Positions 39,187 to 47,928 of a stretch of 64,000 nt of DNA are shown piece by piece (the first letter of the stretch is position 1; each line of letters begins with the position of its first letter). The position numbers and the translations under genes are program-made. Under the pieces are notes generated by a model. The model did no database searches, was not told the DNA's origin, and was given only the letters and a program-made list of their open reading frames with translations. Source of the stretch: Nocardia concava NBRC 100430 (lineage in GTDB: Bacteria; Actinomycetota; Actinomycetes; Mycobacteriales; Mycobacteriaceae); NCBI RefSeq assembly GCF_000308815.1, contig NZ_BAFX01000010.1, forward strand, positions 21,976 to 85,975, given 5' to 3'.

Positions 39187-40200
39187 TCAGGCATCGATGC
39201 GGATTTGTTCCACCGCAGGCTGCGGCAATGAGCCGAGGTCCCCGAGGGAGTGGCTGCTGCTGTCGCCGCCGCTGGTCGCGATCGCGACGATGATAGTGAT
39301 GGGTACGGCCAGGGTGATGATCGCCGGGCGCAGATACAGGGGACGGCCCGGTGACAGCGGGCGGCCCGGCGCGCCGGGTATGGGTGCGGGTAATCGGGCC
39401 ACCGCGCGACGGCCCATCAGGTTGATGAACAGCATCATGGCGTTGATGAACATCGACATCGGGCCCCACCAGCCCTGCCACAGGCTCTTCTCGCTCATGG
39501 ACCGGTAGGTGGCGAGACCGCAATCGCGGCAGAACGGGCCGGATTCCGAGGGCGGGAACCGCATGACCAGCACGAAACCCTGATGTCGGCAGAAGCTGGC
39601 CTGGGCAGCCGGAGTGGATCCGCAGACGCGGCAATAGATTCCATTCCCGCCGATCGGCCCGGATGGCGGGCGCGGCGCCACGGCCGGTACCCCGGCGGCA
39701 CGGGATCGGGCCTGCGCCACCACTCCCGGCAGGATGGTCTCGAGTCCGGTCAGTGGTATGCCCAGCACCTCCGATTGGATCCGGCGCAGCAACTCGGCGT
39801 GATCGAGACCGTCACCGCTGAGAATCTGTGCCGCGGCGGTGGTTTCGTCGACGACCAGGCCGAGCACGACCAACCCGACCGGCAGCGGCCACAGCCGGTA
39901 TCGCTGGGCGAGGTGACCGGCGGTTTCCAGGGCGACCGCGCAGGTGTCGGTGACGGGTATCCCGCACCATTCGGCCGAGGTCCGGGTGTCCGGATCGATC
40001 GCGACCTTGTCCGCGATCGCGTCGATATCACCGGTGTACAACCAGATTCGCGCCCACCGCCCCGACTGGTCGGCGCGCATCAAGGCCAGCAGCAGATCCC
40101 GCGTATCCACCGGCCGGGAACCGGCACGCCCACCGGCATCCCGCAGCGCGGCCGCCACGGTCGAGTGCAGCGCCGCACCCGCCAGCACACCCGTCTTCAT
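39187..40200 (-). CDS. Clp-N-like and zinc-ribbon membrane protein
   Basis: A 337-residue protein of no assigned function. Residues 1-140 resemble a Clp N-terminal repeat pair (LHSTVAAALRDAG...DTRDLLLALMRAD). A central region has CRVCG...SFCRH and FCRDCG, a double zinc-ribbon. Hydrophobic stretches near 250-270 and a strong transmembrane segment near 300-318 (AIITLAVPITIIVAIA) suggest a membrane anchor. ATG 40200 is chosen over an upstream extension. It is convergent with the CstR-like gene. Confidence 0.55.
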   Translation of the reverse strand: MKTGVLAGAALHSTVAAALRDAGGRAGSRPVDTRDLLLALMRADQSGRWARIWLYTGDIDAIADKVAIDPDTRTSAEWCGIPVTDTCAVALETAGHLAQRYRLWPLPVGLVVLGLVVDETTAAAQILSGDGLDHAELLRRIQSEVLGIPLTGLETILPGVVAQARSRAAGVPAVAPRPPSGPIGGNGIYCRVCGSTPAAQASFCRHQGFVLVMRFPPSESGPFCRDCGLATYRSMSEKSLWQGWWGPMSMFINAMMLFINLMGRRAVARLPAPIPGAPGRPLSPGRPLYLRPAIITLAVPITIIVAIATSGGDSSSHSLGDLGSLPQPAVEQIRIDA

Positions 40201-40294
40201 CTGATTTCCACCCCGCACAGCACATTCGGATCCAGTCTCGACAGCATGGTCGCGCGCCTCGACCACAGCCGGATTGGACTTCGATAAACGACCC

Positions 40295-41317
40295 TCACAC
40301 GGTCGTTGTGGCCACCGCCGCATCCGCGGGCTGCGGCTGGTAGAACTGCGCGTACCAGCGGCGTAGGGCCTTGATGCCCTTTTCGTGCGGGAGCAGGACC
40401 GGGCGGGGGCGGTGGATCTTGTGGTCCCAGATGCCGAGCTCCTCGCGGACCTCGCGCAGGGCCACCAGGCGGAAGGCGAGCTTGAGAATCGGTGTGGCGA
40501 AGGGGATTCCGGCGGGGCGGCGGACGTAGTACAGCATTCGCAGCTCGCTGGTGGTGTCGTCGATCGGGTTGGTCAGGGCGATGGCCGTCAGGGTGATGGT
40601 CGGTCCGGCTGTGCGCACGACCATGACGCCGGGGCCGTACATGTAGACATCGAAGCTGTTGTCGACCAGGTAGCCGAGGACGGATTTGGCGAAGCGGCTG
40701 TGGATTTCGGCGAAGGGGCCGTTGGTCAGCAGCTCCTGGACCGGCGGCTCGGTTTGGCCGTGGATGTAGTGGAAGTGCGATTCGTCGACGATGTTCTCGC
40801 GCATCTCCTGGATATGGATGCGCGACTGCCGAGCATCGTCGATGGGTCGGGCGAACCGCTGGTCGGTGGCCTCCGGAATCTCGGGCACTCGCCAAACCGG
40901 TTCTCCCGCACCGGTATAGACGAAAATCAAGCCACTGTGCTCCTCGACGGGCAGACCGCCGAGCTTCACCCGCGGCGGCCGAGCCGCGAAAGGCGCGGAC
41001 ACACACCCGCCGTCGGAGTCGAAACGCCAACCGTGAAACGGGCACTCCACCTGCCCATCCACCACTCGCCCACCGGCTCCGAGATGGGCGCCGTAGTGCG
41101 GGCAGTGCGCGTCACGCACGCTTGCCCGACCGTCACTCCCCCGAAACGCGATCAGCGCACGCCCGAAATAATGCAGATTCACGATCTTCCCCGGCCGCAG
41201 TTGTGCACTGCGCAGGACGGCGTACCACCCCTCGGGCACCATCGGCATCGGATACTCGTCGGCACGCGGATCCCGTGCCAGCTTGGACAATTCCCGGTTC
41301 TCACGGTGCAGAATCAC
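40295..41317 (-). CDS. Rieske non-heme iron oxygenase (KshA-like)
   Basis: A 340-residue oxygenase. The Rieske [2Fe-2S] cluster ligands are in CPHYGAHLG and CPFHGWRFD (about 72-95). The mononuclear iron site is NIVDESHFHYIHG (about 180-192), with the D-xx-H-xxxx-H pattern. Layout resembles KshA and related sterol oxygenases. No reductase gene is adjacent. The start is GTG 41317, 12 bp after the vanY stop, so the two are probably co-transcribed. Confidence 0.82.
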   Translation of the reverse strand: MILHRENRELSKLARDPRADEYPMPMVPEGWYAVLRSAQLRPGKIVNLHYFGRALIAFRGSDGRASVRDAHCPHYGAHLGAGGRVVDGQVECPFHGWRFDSDGGCVSAPFAARPPRVKLGGLPVEEHSGLIFVYTGAGEPVWRVPEIPEATDQRFARPIDDARQSRIHIQEMRENIVDESHFHYIHGQTEPPVQELLTNGPFAEIHSRFAKSVLGYLVDNSFDVYMYGPGVMVVRTAGPTITLTAIALTNPIDDTTSELRMLYYVRRPAGIPFATPILKLAFRLVALREVREELGIWDHKIHRPRPVLLPHEKGIKALRRWYAQFYQPQPADAAVATTTV

Positions 41318-41329
41318 CAGGCCAGGCTA

Positions 41330-41983
41330 CTAGGTGACACGACAACTAACAACTTGAGACTTGGTGTATGATGGCGAGCCGGGGTGGGGCAGCCGACGCG
41401 GTGGGATCCCGCCGGTTTCGGGGCGGTGCTCGAAGTGCCACCATTCGTTGTCGTAGGTGCGGTAGAGGTGGTGGCGGCTGCCGTGTTGTTCCAGCCAGCG
41501 GGCGCCTTCGTAGGGGCGAACGTCCAGGGCGATGCCGCGAACGTGGCACGACTCGGACGGTGGCAGGACCAGTGTGCGCGCGGAGGCCACCGAACCGGAG
41601 CGGTGCACTTCCTCGTCGAAGAGCTGTTGCTGGGTGGCGGGGTCGCGGTATCCGGAGGTGAGGCCGATGAGTTGGCCGTGCTGCCAGAACGCTTCGGACC
41701 GTGCGGCATCGAAGGCTTGGCGAGCCTGCGGGGTGAGGCCGGTGAGGTCCTCGCTCGGATAGCGCAGTCGGAGGGCCCATCGGCAGGCCAGTTCGCGGGC
41801 GCGGCCGGGGCTGTATCCGAACGCCACCGGCAGGAGCAGCACGGCGAGTACGAAGGCGGCGATCTCGTACAGCCGGTCGCGCGCCCTCGGCGGTGTGGTG
41901 CGTAAAGCGTTCACGCCCGCCCCCTTGACTGGGGTCGGTTCCAGCGAGATACACAGTGCCGCAGTGTCTTTGGGTACATGCAT
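41330..41983 (-). CDS. VanY-like D-alanyl-D-alanine carboxypeptidase, membrane anchored
   Basis: A 217-residue protein with one transmembrane segment (about 40-56) and an extracytoplasmic VanY/peptidase M15 domain. Zinc motifs are SESCHVRGIALDV (SxHxxGxAxD) and EWWHFEH; the sugar/peptide loop LTSGYRDPATQQ precedes them. It would trim the terminal D-Ala of peptidoglycan stem peptides. ATG 41983 has AAGGA 9 nt upstream. Confidence 0.82.
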   Translation of the reverse strand: MHVPKDTAALCISLEPTPVKGAGVNALRTTPPRARDRLYEIAAFVLAVLLLPVAFGYSPGRARELACRWALRLRYPSEDLTGLTPQARQAFDAARSEAFWQHGQLIGLTSGYRDPATQQQLFDEEVHRSGSVASARTLVLPPSESCHVRGIALDVRPYEGARWLEQHGSRHHLYRTYDNEWWHFEHRPETGGIPPRRLPHPGSPSYTKSQVVSCRVT

Positions 41984-42247
41984 TGGTCGGGTTCCTTTCT
42001 GCGCCTACCCAGCCTCGCCGCCGTCAGCATGTCCGCGCCTCCGCCGCAGGTACCGAATGACCCGCCGCAGGTACCGTCCGGCAACTCACGGGCAACGCGG
42101 TACTTCCGGCCAGCGGACCGGTACCTCAGGTGGAGGTGCGGGCGGTCGGCGCGGGCGAGAGTGGGATTCGAGCGTCGCCGAGTTCATCGGCGAGGCGAAT
42201 GTCAGCCGCTGGGATCACCCCCGCGGCCGGAGCCGAAGGAAGACACT
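41984..42247 (+). promoter_or_regulatory. Promoter region with 15-bp direct repeat
   Basis: A 264-bp gap between divergent vanY and the small membrane protein gene. CCGCCGCAGGTACCG occurs at 42041-42055 and again at 42062-42076, exactly 21 bp (two helical turns) apart. This is a plausible site for the adjacent NarL-type regulator, or another dimer. No ORF is seen. Confidence 0.5.
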
Positions 42248-42553
42248 ATGAGCTCGATCGATACCGGTACCCCTGTGCGTCCGAACCGCGGGCGGGTGGC
42301 CGCGGGGATGCGTCGAAGCATCTTTCCCGTCGCCTGGGTTCTCGGCGGCCTCGGCGTGGCCGTGGCGGCGGCGCTTTTCATCGCCGTACTGGTGATTCAC
42401 GGCAATATGAATGTCTCGGGCGAGACATGGCAGCCCGCGGCACTGCTGGGTTTGATCGCCCTGGCGTTCGGCGCGCCTATTCTGATCGCGGGCCTGCTCG
42501 TCCGGTTCGGCATCGCGGCACGAGACCCGCGAACGGTTGACGGCGACGAGTGA
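42248..42553 (+). CDS. Small two-helix membrane protein
   Basis: A 101-residue protein with GAAGGA before ATG 42248. Two transmembrane segments (about 30-52 and 65-88) are joined by a short polar loop. It lies 43 bp upstream of a histidine kinase gene and is probably co-transcribed. No family is recognised; an accessory role for the kinase is a guess. Confidence 0.6.
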   Translation: MSSIDTGTPVRPNRGRVAAGMRRSIFPVAWVLGGLGVAVAAALFIAVLVIHGNMNVSGETWQPAALLGLIALAFGAPILIAGLLVRFGIAARDPRTVDGDE

Positions 42554-42596
42554 TCCATCGACCGATTCGCGACCATCTGTGCAGGAGGAGTTCGGA

Positions 42597-43748
42597 GTGA
42601 ACGGCGTCCGCGCCGACCGGCGTGACCGGTTCCTCGACGCGGCCCTCGGGCTGGCAGTCCTGGGCATCGGTCTGGTCGAGGCGCTGATCAGCATCCGGCA
42701 CAATGCTTTTCCGCAACGCGGCAGCGTCCTTCCCATCGTCGCCCTCACGGCCGCGGCGGTGGGCTGCGCGCGGTGGCGTCCCGGTCTGGCCCTGGCGCTG
42801 ATGTGGCTGTGCTGCGCGTACCAGCTCTTCGTCGGGGTTCCGATCCTGATGGTCGAAGTCGCCTTGGCCGCAGTGGTTTTCGCGACCGCCCGCCGAGGCG
42901 GCGCGGTGACCATGGCCGCGGGCGCGCTCTCGGTTCCGATGCTCTCGGTTTTGGCCTACTCGGGATTGCGGGCGTACGCCGCGGTTCTGGTCCTGGCCTT
43001 GTTCGGCGTCTGCTGGACGGCCGGGCTGGCGCTGCGGCTGTTCGCCGAGCGCGCCGAAAACTCACTGACCTCCCAGCGCGCCGCCGAGGCCGAGGCCGCC
43101 CGCGCCCACCGCGAGAGCGAGCAGGCCAGGGAGATCGCGCGGCTGCGGGAAGAGCAGGCACAGCTGGCGCGGGATGTCCACGATGTCGTCGGGCATTCGC
43201 TGGCGGTGATTCTGGCGCAGTCCGAATCCGCCCAATTCGTCACCGAGACCGCCACCCTGCGCGATTCGATGGCGAACATCGCGAAGCTGGCCCGCTCCTC
43301 ACTGCAGGATGTCCGCCAGGTCCTCACCGCCACCGCACCCGAGCAGACCAGGCCGGGCGAGCTGCACGACCTGATCGAGGGCGTACGCGACAGCGGCCAC
43401 CCGATCACCCTCGAGCAATCCGGCGCCGCCCGCACCCTGGCCCCCGACCTGGCCACCGTCGCCTACCGCGTCCTGCAGGAGATGCTCACCAATGCCATCC
43501 GTCACGGCGACCGGGACAGCACTATTACCGTCGAATTGCATTGGGGCGATGAACTTTTGATCCGAACCGTCAACGACGCGGCCGCCGGCTCGGCGAACCC
43601 CGATCACACCGGCCGCGGCCTCGATGGCATGCGGCGACGCCTGGAATCCGTCGGCGGCCGCCTCGCCATCGAAGACCACCGCGACGAACACGCCGCAGGC
43701 ACCTTCACCGTGGCGGCCTGGGTCCCGCTGCGTAGGGTCGTCTCGTGA
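42597..43748 (+). CDS. NarL-system sensor histidine kinase (HisKA_3)
   Basis: A 383-residue kinase. About five transmembrane helices occupy residues 10-155; a coiled coil follows (about 160-205, rich in E, A and R). The HisKA_3 H-box is LARDVHDVVGHSLAVILAQ and the ATPase N-box is EMLTNAIRHG, then GRGLDGMRRRLESVGG. GTG 42597 has AGGAGGAG upstream. It overlaps the response regulator start (GTGA). Confidence 0.88.
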   Translation: MNGVRADRRDRFLDAALGLAVLGIGLVEALISIRHNAFPQRGSVLPIVALTAAAVGCARWRPGLALALMWLCCAYQLFVGVPILMVEVALAAVVFATARRGGAVTMAAGALSVPMLSVLAYSGLRAYAAVLVLALFGVCWTAGLALRLFAERAENSLTSQRAAEAEAARAHRESEQAREIARLREEQAQLARDVHDVVGHSLAVILAQSESAQFVTETATLRDSMANIAKLARSSLQDVRQVLTATAPEQTRPGELHDLIEGVRDSGHPITLEQSGAARTLAPDLATVAYRVLQEMLTNAIRHGDRDSTITVELHWGDELLIRTVNDAAAGSANPDHTGRGLDGMRRRLESVGGRLAIEDHRDEHAAGTFTVAAWVPLRRVVS

Positions 43749-44410
43749 GCGACGAGGACATCCGCGTACTCCTGGTCGACGACCAGGAACTGTTCCGCAC
43801 CGGCATCGCGGTGATCATCGACGGCCAACCCGGCATGCGCGCGGTCGGCCACGCCGCCGACGGATTCGAGGCCCTGACCCTGGCCGACACCCTCGACCCC
43901 GACGTCGTCCTCATGGACATCCGCATGCCGGAAATGGACGGCGTAGAAGCCACCCGCCAACTCTTCTCCCCCGACCGCGCCGCCCGCCGCACCAAACCCC
44001 TGCGCGTCCTGGTCCTCACCACCTTCAACCTCGACGACCGCGCCGCCACCGCAATCCGCTACGGCGCCAGCGGATTCCTCCTCAAAGACACCACCCCCGC
44101 CCTCCTCTGCGACGCCATCCGCACCGTCCACACCGGCAACGCCGTCCTCGCCCCCAGCGACCTCACCACCCTCCTCGACACCCAATTCCGCACCCCCACA
44201 CCGATACCCGCCGCCTACGCCACCCTCACCGACAAGGAACGAGAGGTCTTCGCCGCCGTAGCCCAGGGCCACTCCAACGCCGAAATCGCCCAACAAGTCT
44301 TCGCCAGCGAATCCACCGTCAAAACCCACGTAGGCGCCATCCTCCGCAAACTGAACCTCCGCGACCGCGTCCAAATAGTCGTCTTCGCCCACGAACACGG
44401 CCTCACCTGA
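43745..44410 (+). CDS. NarL/LuxR-type response regulator
   Basis: A 221-residue regulator. The receiver domain has VDDQ, phospho-Asp in VLMDIRMPEMDG and Lys in FLLKD. The LuxR HTH is LTDKEREVFAAVAQGHSNAEIAQQVFASESTVKTHVGAIL. It is coupled to the kinase by a GTGA overlap. Targets are not evident, though the 21-bp spaced repeat at 42041 may be an autoregulatory site. Confidence 0.9.
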   Translation: MSDEDIRVLLVDDQELFRTGIAVIIDGQPGMRAVGHAADGFEALTLADTLDPDVVLMDIRMPEMDGVEATRQLFSPDRAARRTKPLRVLVLTTFNLDDRAATAIRYGASGFLLKDTTPALLCDAIRTVHTGNAVLAPSDLTTLLDTQFRTPTPIPAAYATLTDKEREVFAAVAQGHSNAEIAQQVFASESTVKTHVGAILRKLNLRDRVQIVVFAHEHGLT

Positions 44411-44456
44411 CCCCGGACCCGTCCCGGACAACCGGCCGAATCGATAGGGTGTGCCA

Positions 44457-46031
44457 GTGAGGTACTTCAACACGGCGGGTCCGTGTTACCCGGACCTGCA
44501 CTACATGATCCCCGTCGAGGAGCGGCTGCCCGACGCCCGGATGTACATCGAATTCGGGTTCTACTTCGTCGTGCACGCACCCCGGCAATCCGGCAAGACC
44601 ACCGCGCTGCTGGGTTTGGCGCGCGACCTGACCGCCGAGGGGCATTTCCTCGCGTTGTCGATCTCCTGCGAGATCGGGGAGCAATTCGGCGACGACTTCA
44701 CGGGGGTGGAAACCGCGCTGCTGAGCGAGCTTCGTCAAGCCGCCGAGCTGCAAGGCTGGGCACCGGACCTACTGCCGCCCGAATGGCCGGACGCCGCACC
44801 GGGCACCCGGTTGAAGGCCGGTCTCGCCGCCTGGGTGGCCGCGTGCCCGCGCCCGCTGGTGCTGTTCTTCGACGAGATCGACGCGCTGCGCGGTGACGGG
44901 CTGCTCAATGTCTTGCGGCAACTTCGCGCCGGGTACACACAGAGCCGCAAACAGTTCGTGCACTCGGTGGTGCTGTGCGGGCTTCGGGATGTGCGGGACT
45001 ACAAGGCTGCGTCCGGTGGCGACCCGCAGCGCCTGGGAACAGCGAGCCCGTTCAACATCAAGATCGAGTCGATTCGGATCGGCGACTTCGACAAGATCGA
45101 AATGCGACAGCTCTTCCGCCAGCACACCGCCGACACCGGACAAGAGTTCGACGACAAAGCCATCGACCTGGCGTACTACTACACCCAAGGGCAGCCGTGG
45201 CTGGTGAACGCGCTGGTCTGGGAGATCATCGGCAAGATGCGGATTCGCGAGACCATCACTCTCGATCACGTCGAGACCGCCAAAGAGCGACTGATCCTGG
45301 CGCGAGCCACGCATCTGGATTCGCTGATCGACAAGCTGCACCAGCCGCGGGTGCAACGGGTACTCGGCCCCATCGTCAGCGGCGAACTCCCGGACCTGGA
45401 CACAAGTTTCGATGACGATGTGGCCTATACCCGGGACCTCGGGTTGATCGCACTGGGCAAGCAGCTCCGATTCGCGAACCCGATCTACCAGGAGGTCATC
45501 GTCCGGGTGCTGGGCCAGCGCACCGAGGCGGTGATAGCCGACGAACCATCCAGCTTCCGGTTCCCCGACGGCCGCATCGACTTCCCCCGCCTGCTGCGGG
45601 AATTCGCCGCGTTCTGGATACAGCACGGCGATGTCCTCGCCGCCCGCGACAACTACCACGAGGCCGCGGCTCAACTGGTGCTGATGGCGTATCTGCACCG
45701 AATCGTCAACGGGGCCGGGTACATCGACCGTGAGGTAGGAGTCGGCCGCGGCCGCATCGACCTGCTGATCCGCCAGCCGTACCGCGACTCGGAGGACTGC
45801 CGCGAGGAACAACGTGAGGCGCTGGAGTTGAAGGTCTGGGCTGCGAACCGACCCGACCCGCTTGCGGAGGGCCTCATCCAACTCGACGCCTACCTCGACC
45901 GACTCGGCCTCGCGACCGGTGTCCTGGTGATCTTCGATCGCCGACCGCACGCGGACCCGATCGCCGAGCGCACCGCTTTCGAGGAGGCCCGCACCTCGTC
46001 CGGTCGCACCGTCACGGTGCTACGGGCATAA
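44457..46031 (+). CDS. AAA-like ATPase with C-terminal PD-(D/E)XK-like domain
   Basis: A 524-residue protein beginning RYFNTAGPCYPDLHYMIP, the typical opening of this family. Walker A is HAPRQSGKTT (about 41-50) and Walker B is LVLFFDEIDAL (about 140). The C-terminal region has GRGRIDLLI followed by ALELKVW, consistent with a PD-(D/E)XK nuclease-like fold (Asp, then Glu-x-Lys). GTG 44457 has AGGG 7 nt upstream; GTG 44451 is an alternative. Families of this type are widespread and patchy, often suspected in defence or mobile DNA, but no function is proven. Confidence 0.65.
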   Translation: MRYFNTAGPCYPDLHYMIPVEERLPDARMYIEFGFYFVVHAPRQSGKTTALLGLARDLTAEGHFLALSISCEIGEQFGDDFTGVETALLSELRQAAELQGWAPDLLPPEWPDAAPGTRLKAGLAAWVAACPRPLVLFFDEIDALRGDGLLNVLRQLRAGYTQSRKQFVHSVVLCGLRDVRDYKAASGGDPQRLGTASPFNIKIESIRIGDFDKIEMRQLFRQHTADTGQEFDDKAIDLAYYYTQGQPWLVNALVWEIIGKMRIRETITLDHVETAKERLILARATHLDSLIDKLHQPRVQRVLGPIVSGELPDLDTSFDDDVAYTRDLGLIALGKQLRFANPIYQEVIVRVLGQRTEAVIADEPSSFRFPDGRIDFPRLLREFAAFWIQHGDVLAARDNYHEAAAQLVLMAYLHRIVNGAGYIDREVGVGRGRIDLLIRQPYRDSEDCREEQREALELKVWAANRPDPLAEGLIQLDAYLDRLGLATGVLVIFDRRPHADPIAERTAFEEARTSSGRTVTVLRA

Positions 46032-46084
46032 ACGGACAGCTCGGTGGGCGGAAAATAGTTCCGAATGGTTGGTTTGGCGTGTGC

Positions 46085-46112
46085 GGTCCCCATTGAGTCG
46101 TGTCCGGTCCCC
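46085..46112 (+). promoter_or_regulatory. GGTCCCC direct repeat, 21-bp period (copy 1)
   Basis: GGTCCCC at 46085 and again at 46106, upstream of the flavin reductase gene. The segment GGTCCCCATTG and the 21-bp period recur at 47895, at the AraC-family gene. Two repeats two helical turns apart fit an AraC-type site. Confidence 0.55.
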
Positions 46113-46207
46113 CTACCCCTGCTCGGGTCGCGCCTAGATTCGTGGATGCGAGCGAACCCGTAGCGATCGCGATGGGACATTCACGGCGCGCGGGTTGTAT
46201 TCGAGGG

Positions 46208-46241
46208 GTCCGGCCGTTGATTCGCAGACCAACGGCCGGAC
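46208..46241 (+). terminator. Hairpin: 11-bp perfect stem
   Basis: GTCCGGCCGTT (46208-46218) and AACGGCCGGAC (46231-46241) form a stem with a 12-nt loop. It lies 177 bp after the ATPase gene and 37 bp before the flavin reductase start. It may terminate the former or act in the 5' leader of the latter. Confidence 0.5.
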
Positions 46242-46278
46242 GCTCGCGTGTCCATCCACCTGATCGATAGGCCGATTC

Positions 46279-46845
46279 ATGACCAGCCCCAAGAAGATTC
46301 TCGGGATCTCCGGCAGCTTGCGCGCCGAGTCGCACAACACCGCGCTGCTGCGTGCCGCGCAGAAGTTCAGCAACGGCGTCGAGATCGAGATCTACGATGG
46401 CTTGCGCGAAATCCCACCCTATGACTTCGATCTCGATACTCCGGCGCATCGGCCGGCTGTGGTCACCGAGCTGCGTGAGCGGATCACCGCTGCCGATGGG
46501 CTGCTCATCGCCACCCCGGAGTTCAATTACTCGATTCCGGGTGTGCTCAAGAACGCGATCGACTGGGTGTCCACCGACTGGAGCAAGACCGAGGGGCTGC
46601 CGTTGCATCGCAAGCCGGTTGCCATCATGGGTGCGGCGCCTACCCAATTCGGTTCCGTGCGTGCGCAATTGGCGCTGCGGCAGGTGTTCGTGTGGACCGA
46701 GAGCGACGTCGTGGTCAAGCCCGAGGTGATCGCGTTCCGCTCGCACGAGCGCTTCGACGAGAACGGTGACCTCGTCGATGAGACCACCATCGACCTGCTC
46801 ACCGGTTTGCTCACCGCGCTGACCGCCAAGATCGACGCCCGCTAA
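46279..46845 (+). CDS. NADPH-dependent FMN reductase family protein
   Basis: A 188-residue flavodoxin-like reductase. GISGSLRAESHNTALL is the phosphate-binding loop for FMN and PEFNYSIPGVLKNAIDW is the family signature. It would supply reduced FMN or reduce quinones/azo compounds. It is convergent with the AraC-type gene and preceded by a repeat shared with it. It might serve tailoring in the nearby polyketide cluster (inferred). Confidence 0.85.
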   Translation: MTSPKKILGISGSLRAESHNTALLRAAQKFSNGVEIEIYDGLREIPPYDFDLDTPAHRPAVVTELRERITAADGLLIATPEFNYSIPGVLKNAIDWVSTDWSKTEGLPLHRKPVAIMGAAPTQFGSVRAQLALRQVFVWTESDVVVKPEVIAFRSHERFDENGDLVDETTIDLLTGLLTALTAKIDAR

Positions 46846-47903
46846 CCGGGTCTACCGCGCCGGAAGGCGTCGGGTGTCTGTCCGGTCCAGCGACTGAAGG
46901 CGCGGCGCAGGGCGCGCGCGTCGGAGTAGCCGAGCCGGACGGCCACCGATTGGACCGGAAGTTCGGTGGTTCGCAGCAGGTTCACGGCCTGCTCGTATCG
47001 GACGGCCTCGATCTCCTCGCGCCATCCGGTGCCCTGCTCGGCGAGTCGGCGTTGCAGTGTGCGCGAGTTGAGCGCCAGGTGGTCGGCGACGGCGGTGAGG
47101 GTGAGGTTGTTCTCGGCGAGGGCCTTGGCGATCGTGGCGCGCAAGGTGTCTCGCCAGCTGGGCGCCGGGCGTGAGGAGGCCAGGAACAATCGGGTGTAGT
47201 GCTGCAGGATCTGCCCGAGTTGCGGGTCGGTGCCGGTCGGCAGGGCTCCGGCATCGACGAAGGTGAGTTCGGAGCGTGGCGCACCGAAATCGATACGGCT
47301 GGTGCCGAATTCGTCGATGAGCCGGTTGTGGCGGTGACCGGCTCGGTTGCCGAAGGCGACGCGGACCGGGACCAGGTGACTGCGAGTGGCTTCGCGCATG
47401 CGGCGCAGGACCGACGACATGGCGTATTCCTCGATGGGCGCGAGGACCCGCTCGGGTTCGAACCGCTCAGCGCGCAGGGTGAGCAGCCCACCGTCCTCGA
47501 TCACTTCCCAGCCCACGGCGGGATCGGTGACGACGGCACGGAATTCGAAGGCCGTGCGCACGCTCTCGGCGAGCGTGGCCCCGCTCGAGAACAGGTAGTC
47601 CCAGACCCGCAGACCACCCCGATCGGCCTGGGCCGTGGCGCACAGACCCGAGCCCGGTCCGGCGATCGTGTCGATCAATTCCCATACGCGCCAGACCGAT
47701 TCGGTGGGCACCCGCAGCAGATCGTCACCGAGCAGCACCGGATCCAGGCCCGGAATGGCGGACAGTTCCGCGGGCTGCACACCCAGCCGCAGGGCGGTTG
47801 CGCGGATGATGCCCGCGGTGCGGGAGGGGATGGTGCCGATCACCGGCGCAGCATAACCACGCCCACCCACCCCGCCTATCGCCCTGTCGCTTTCGGTCCC
47901 CAT
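46842..47903 (-). CDS. AraC-family regulator with arabinose-binding-like N-domain
   Basis: A 353-residue regulator of the OruR/ArgR-like AraC group. Residues about 40-210 are the long N-terminal effector domain common in actinomycete AraC proteins. The C-terminal double HTH has LTLTAVADHLALNSRTLQRRL and LPVQSVAVRLGYSDARALRRAFSRWTGQTPDAFR. ATG 47903 falls inside the GGTCCCC repeat, so GTG 47843 may be the real start. It probably recognises the two 21-bp repeats at 46085 and 47895. Confidence 0.85.
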   Translation of the reverse strand: MGTESDRAIGGVGGRGYAAPVIGTIPSRTAGIIRATALRLGVQPAELSAIPGLDPVLLGDDLLRVPTESVWRVWELIDTIAGPGSGLCATAQADRGGLRVWDYLFSSGATLAESVRTAFEFRAVVTDPAVGWEVIEDGGLLTLRAERFEPERVLAPIEEYAMSSVLRRMREATRSHLVPVRVAFGNRAGHRHNRLIDEFGTSRIDFGAPRSELTFVDAGALPTGTDPQLGQILQHYTRLFLASSRPAPSWRDTLRATIAKALAENNLTLTAVADHLALNSRTLQRRLAEQGTGWREEIEAVRYEQAVNLLRTTELPVQSVAVRLGYSDARALRRAFSRWTGQTPDAFRRGRPG

Positions 47904-47920
47904 TGTGGCGCGTGAGGTCC
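47895..47920 (+). promoter_or_regulatory. GGTCC direct repeat, 21-bp period (copy 2)
   Basis: GGTCCCC at 47895 and GGTCC at 47916, in the gap between the metallo-beta-lactamase-fold gene and the AraC-type gene. It aligns with copy 1 over about 26 bp with few changes, suggesting an autoregulatory AraC operator. Confidence 0.55.
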
Positions 47921-47928
47921 GCGCACGC

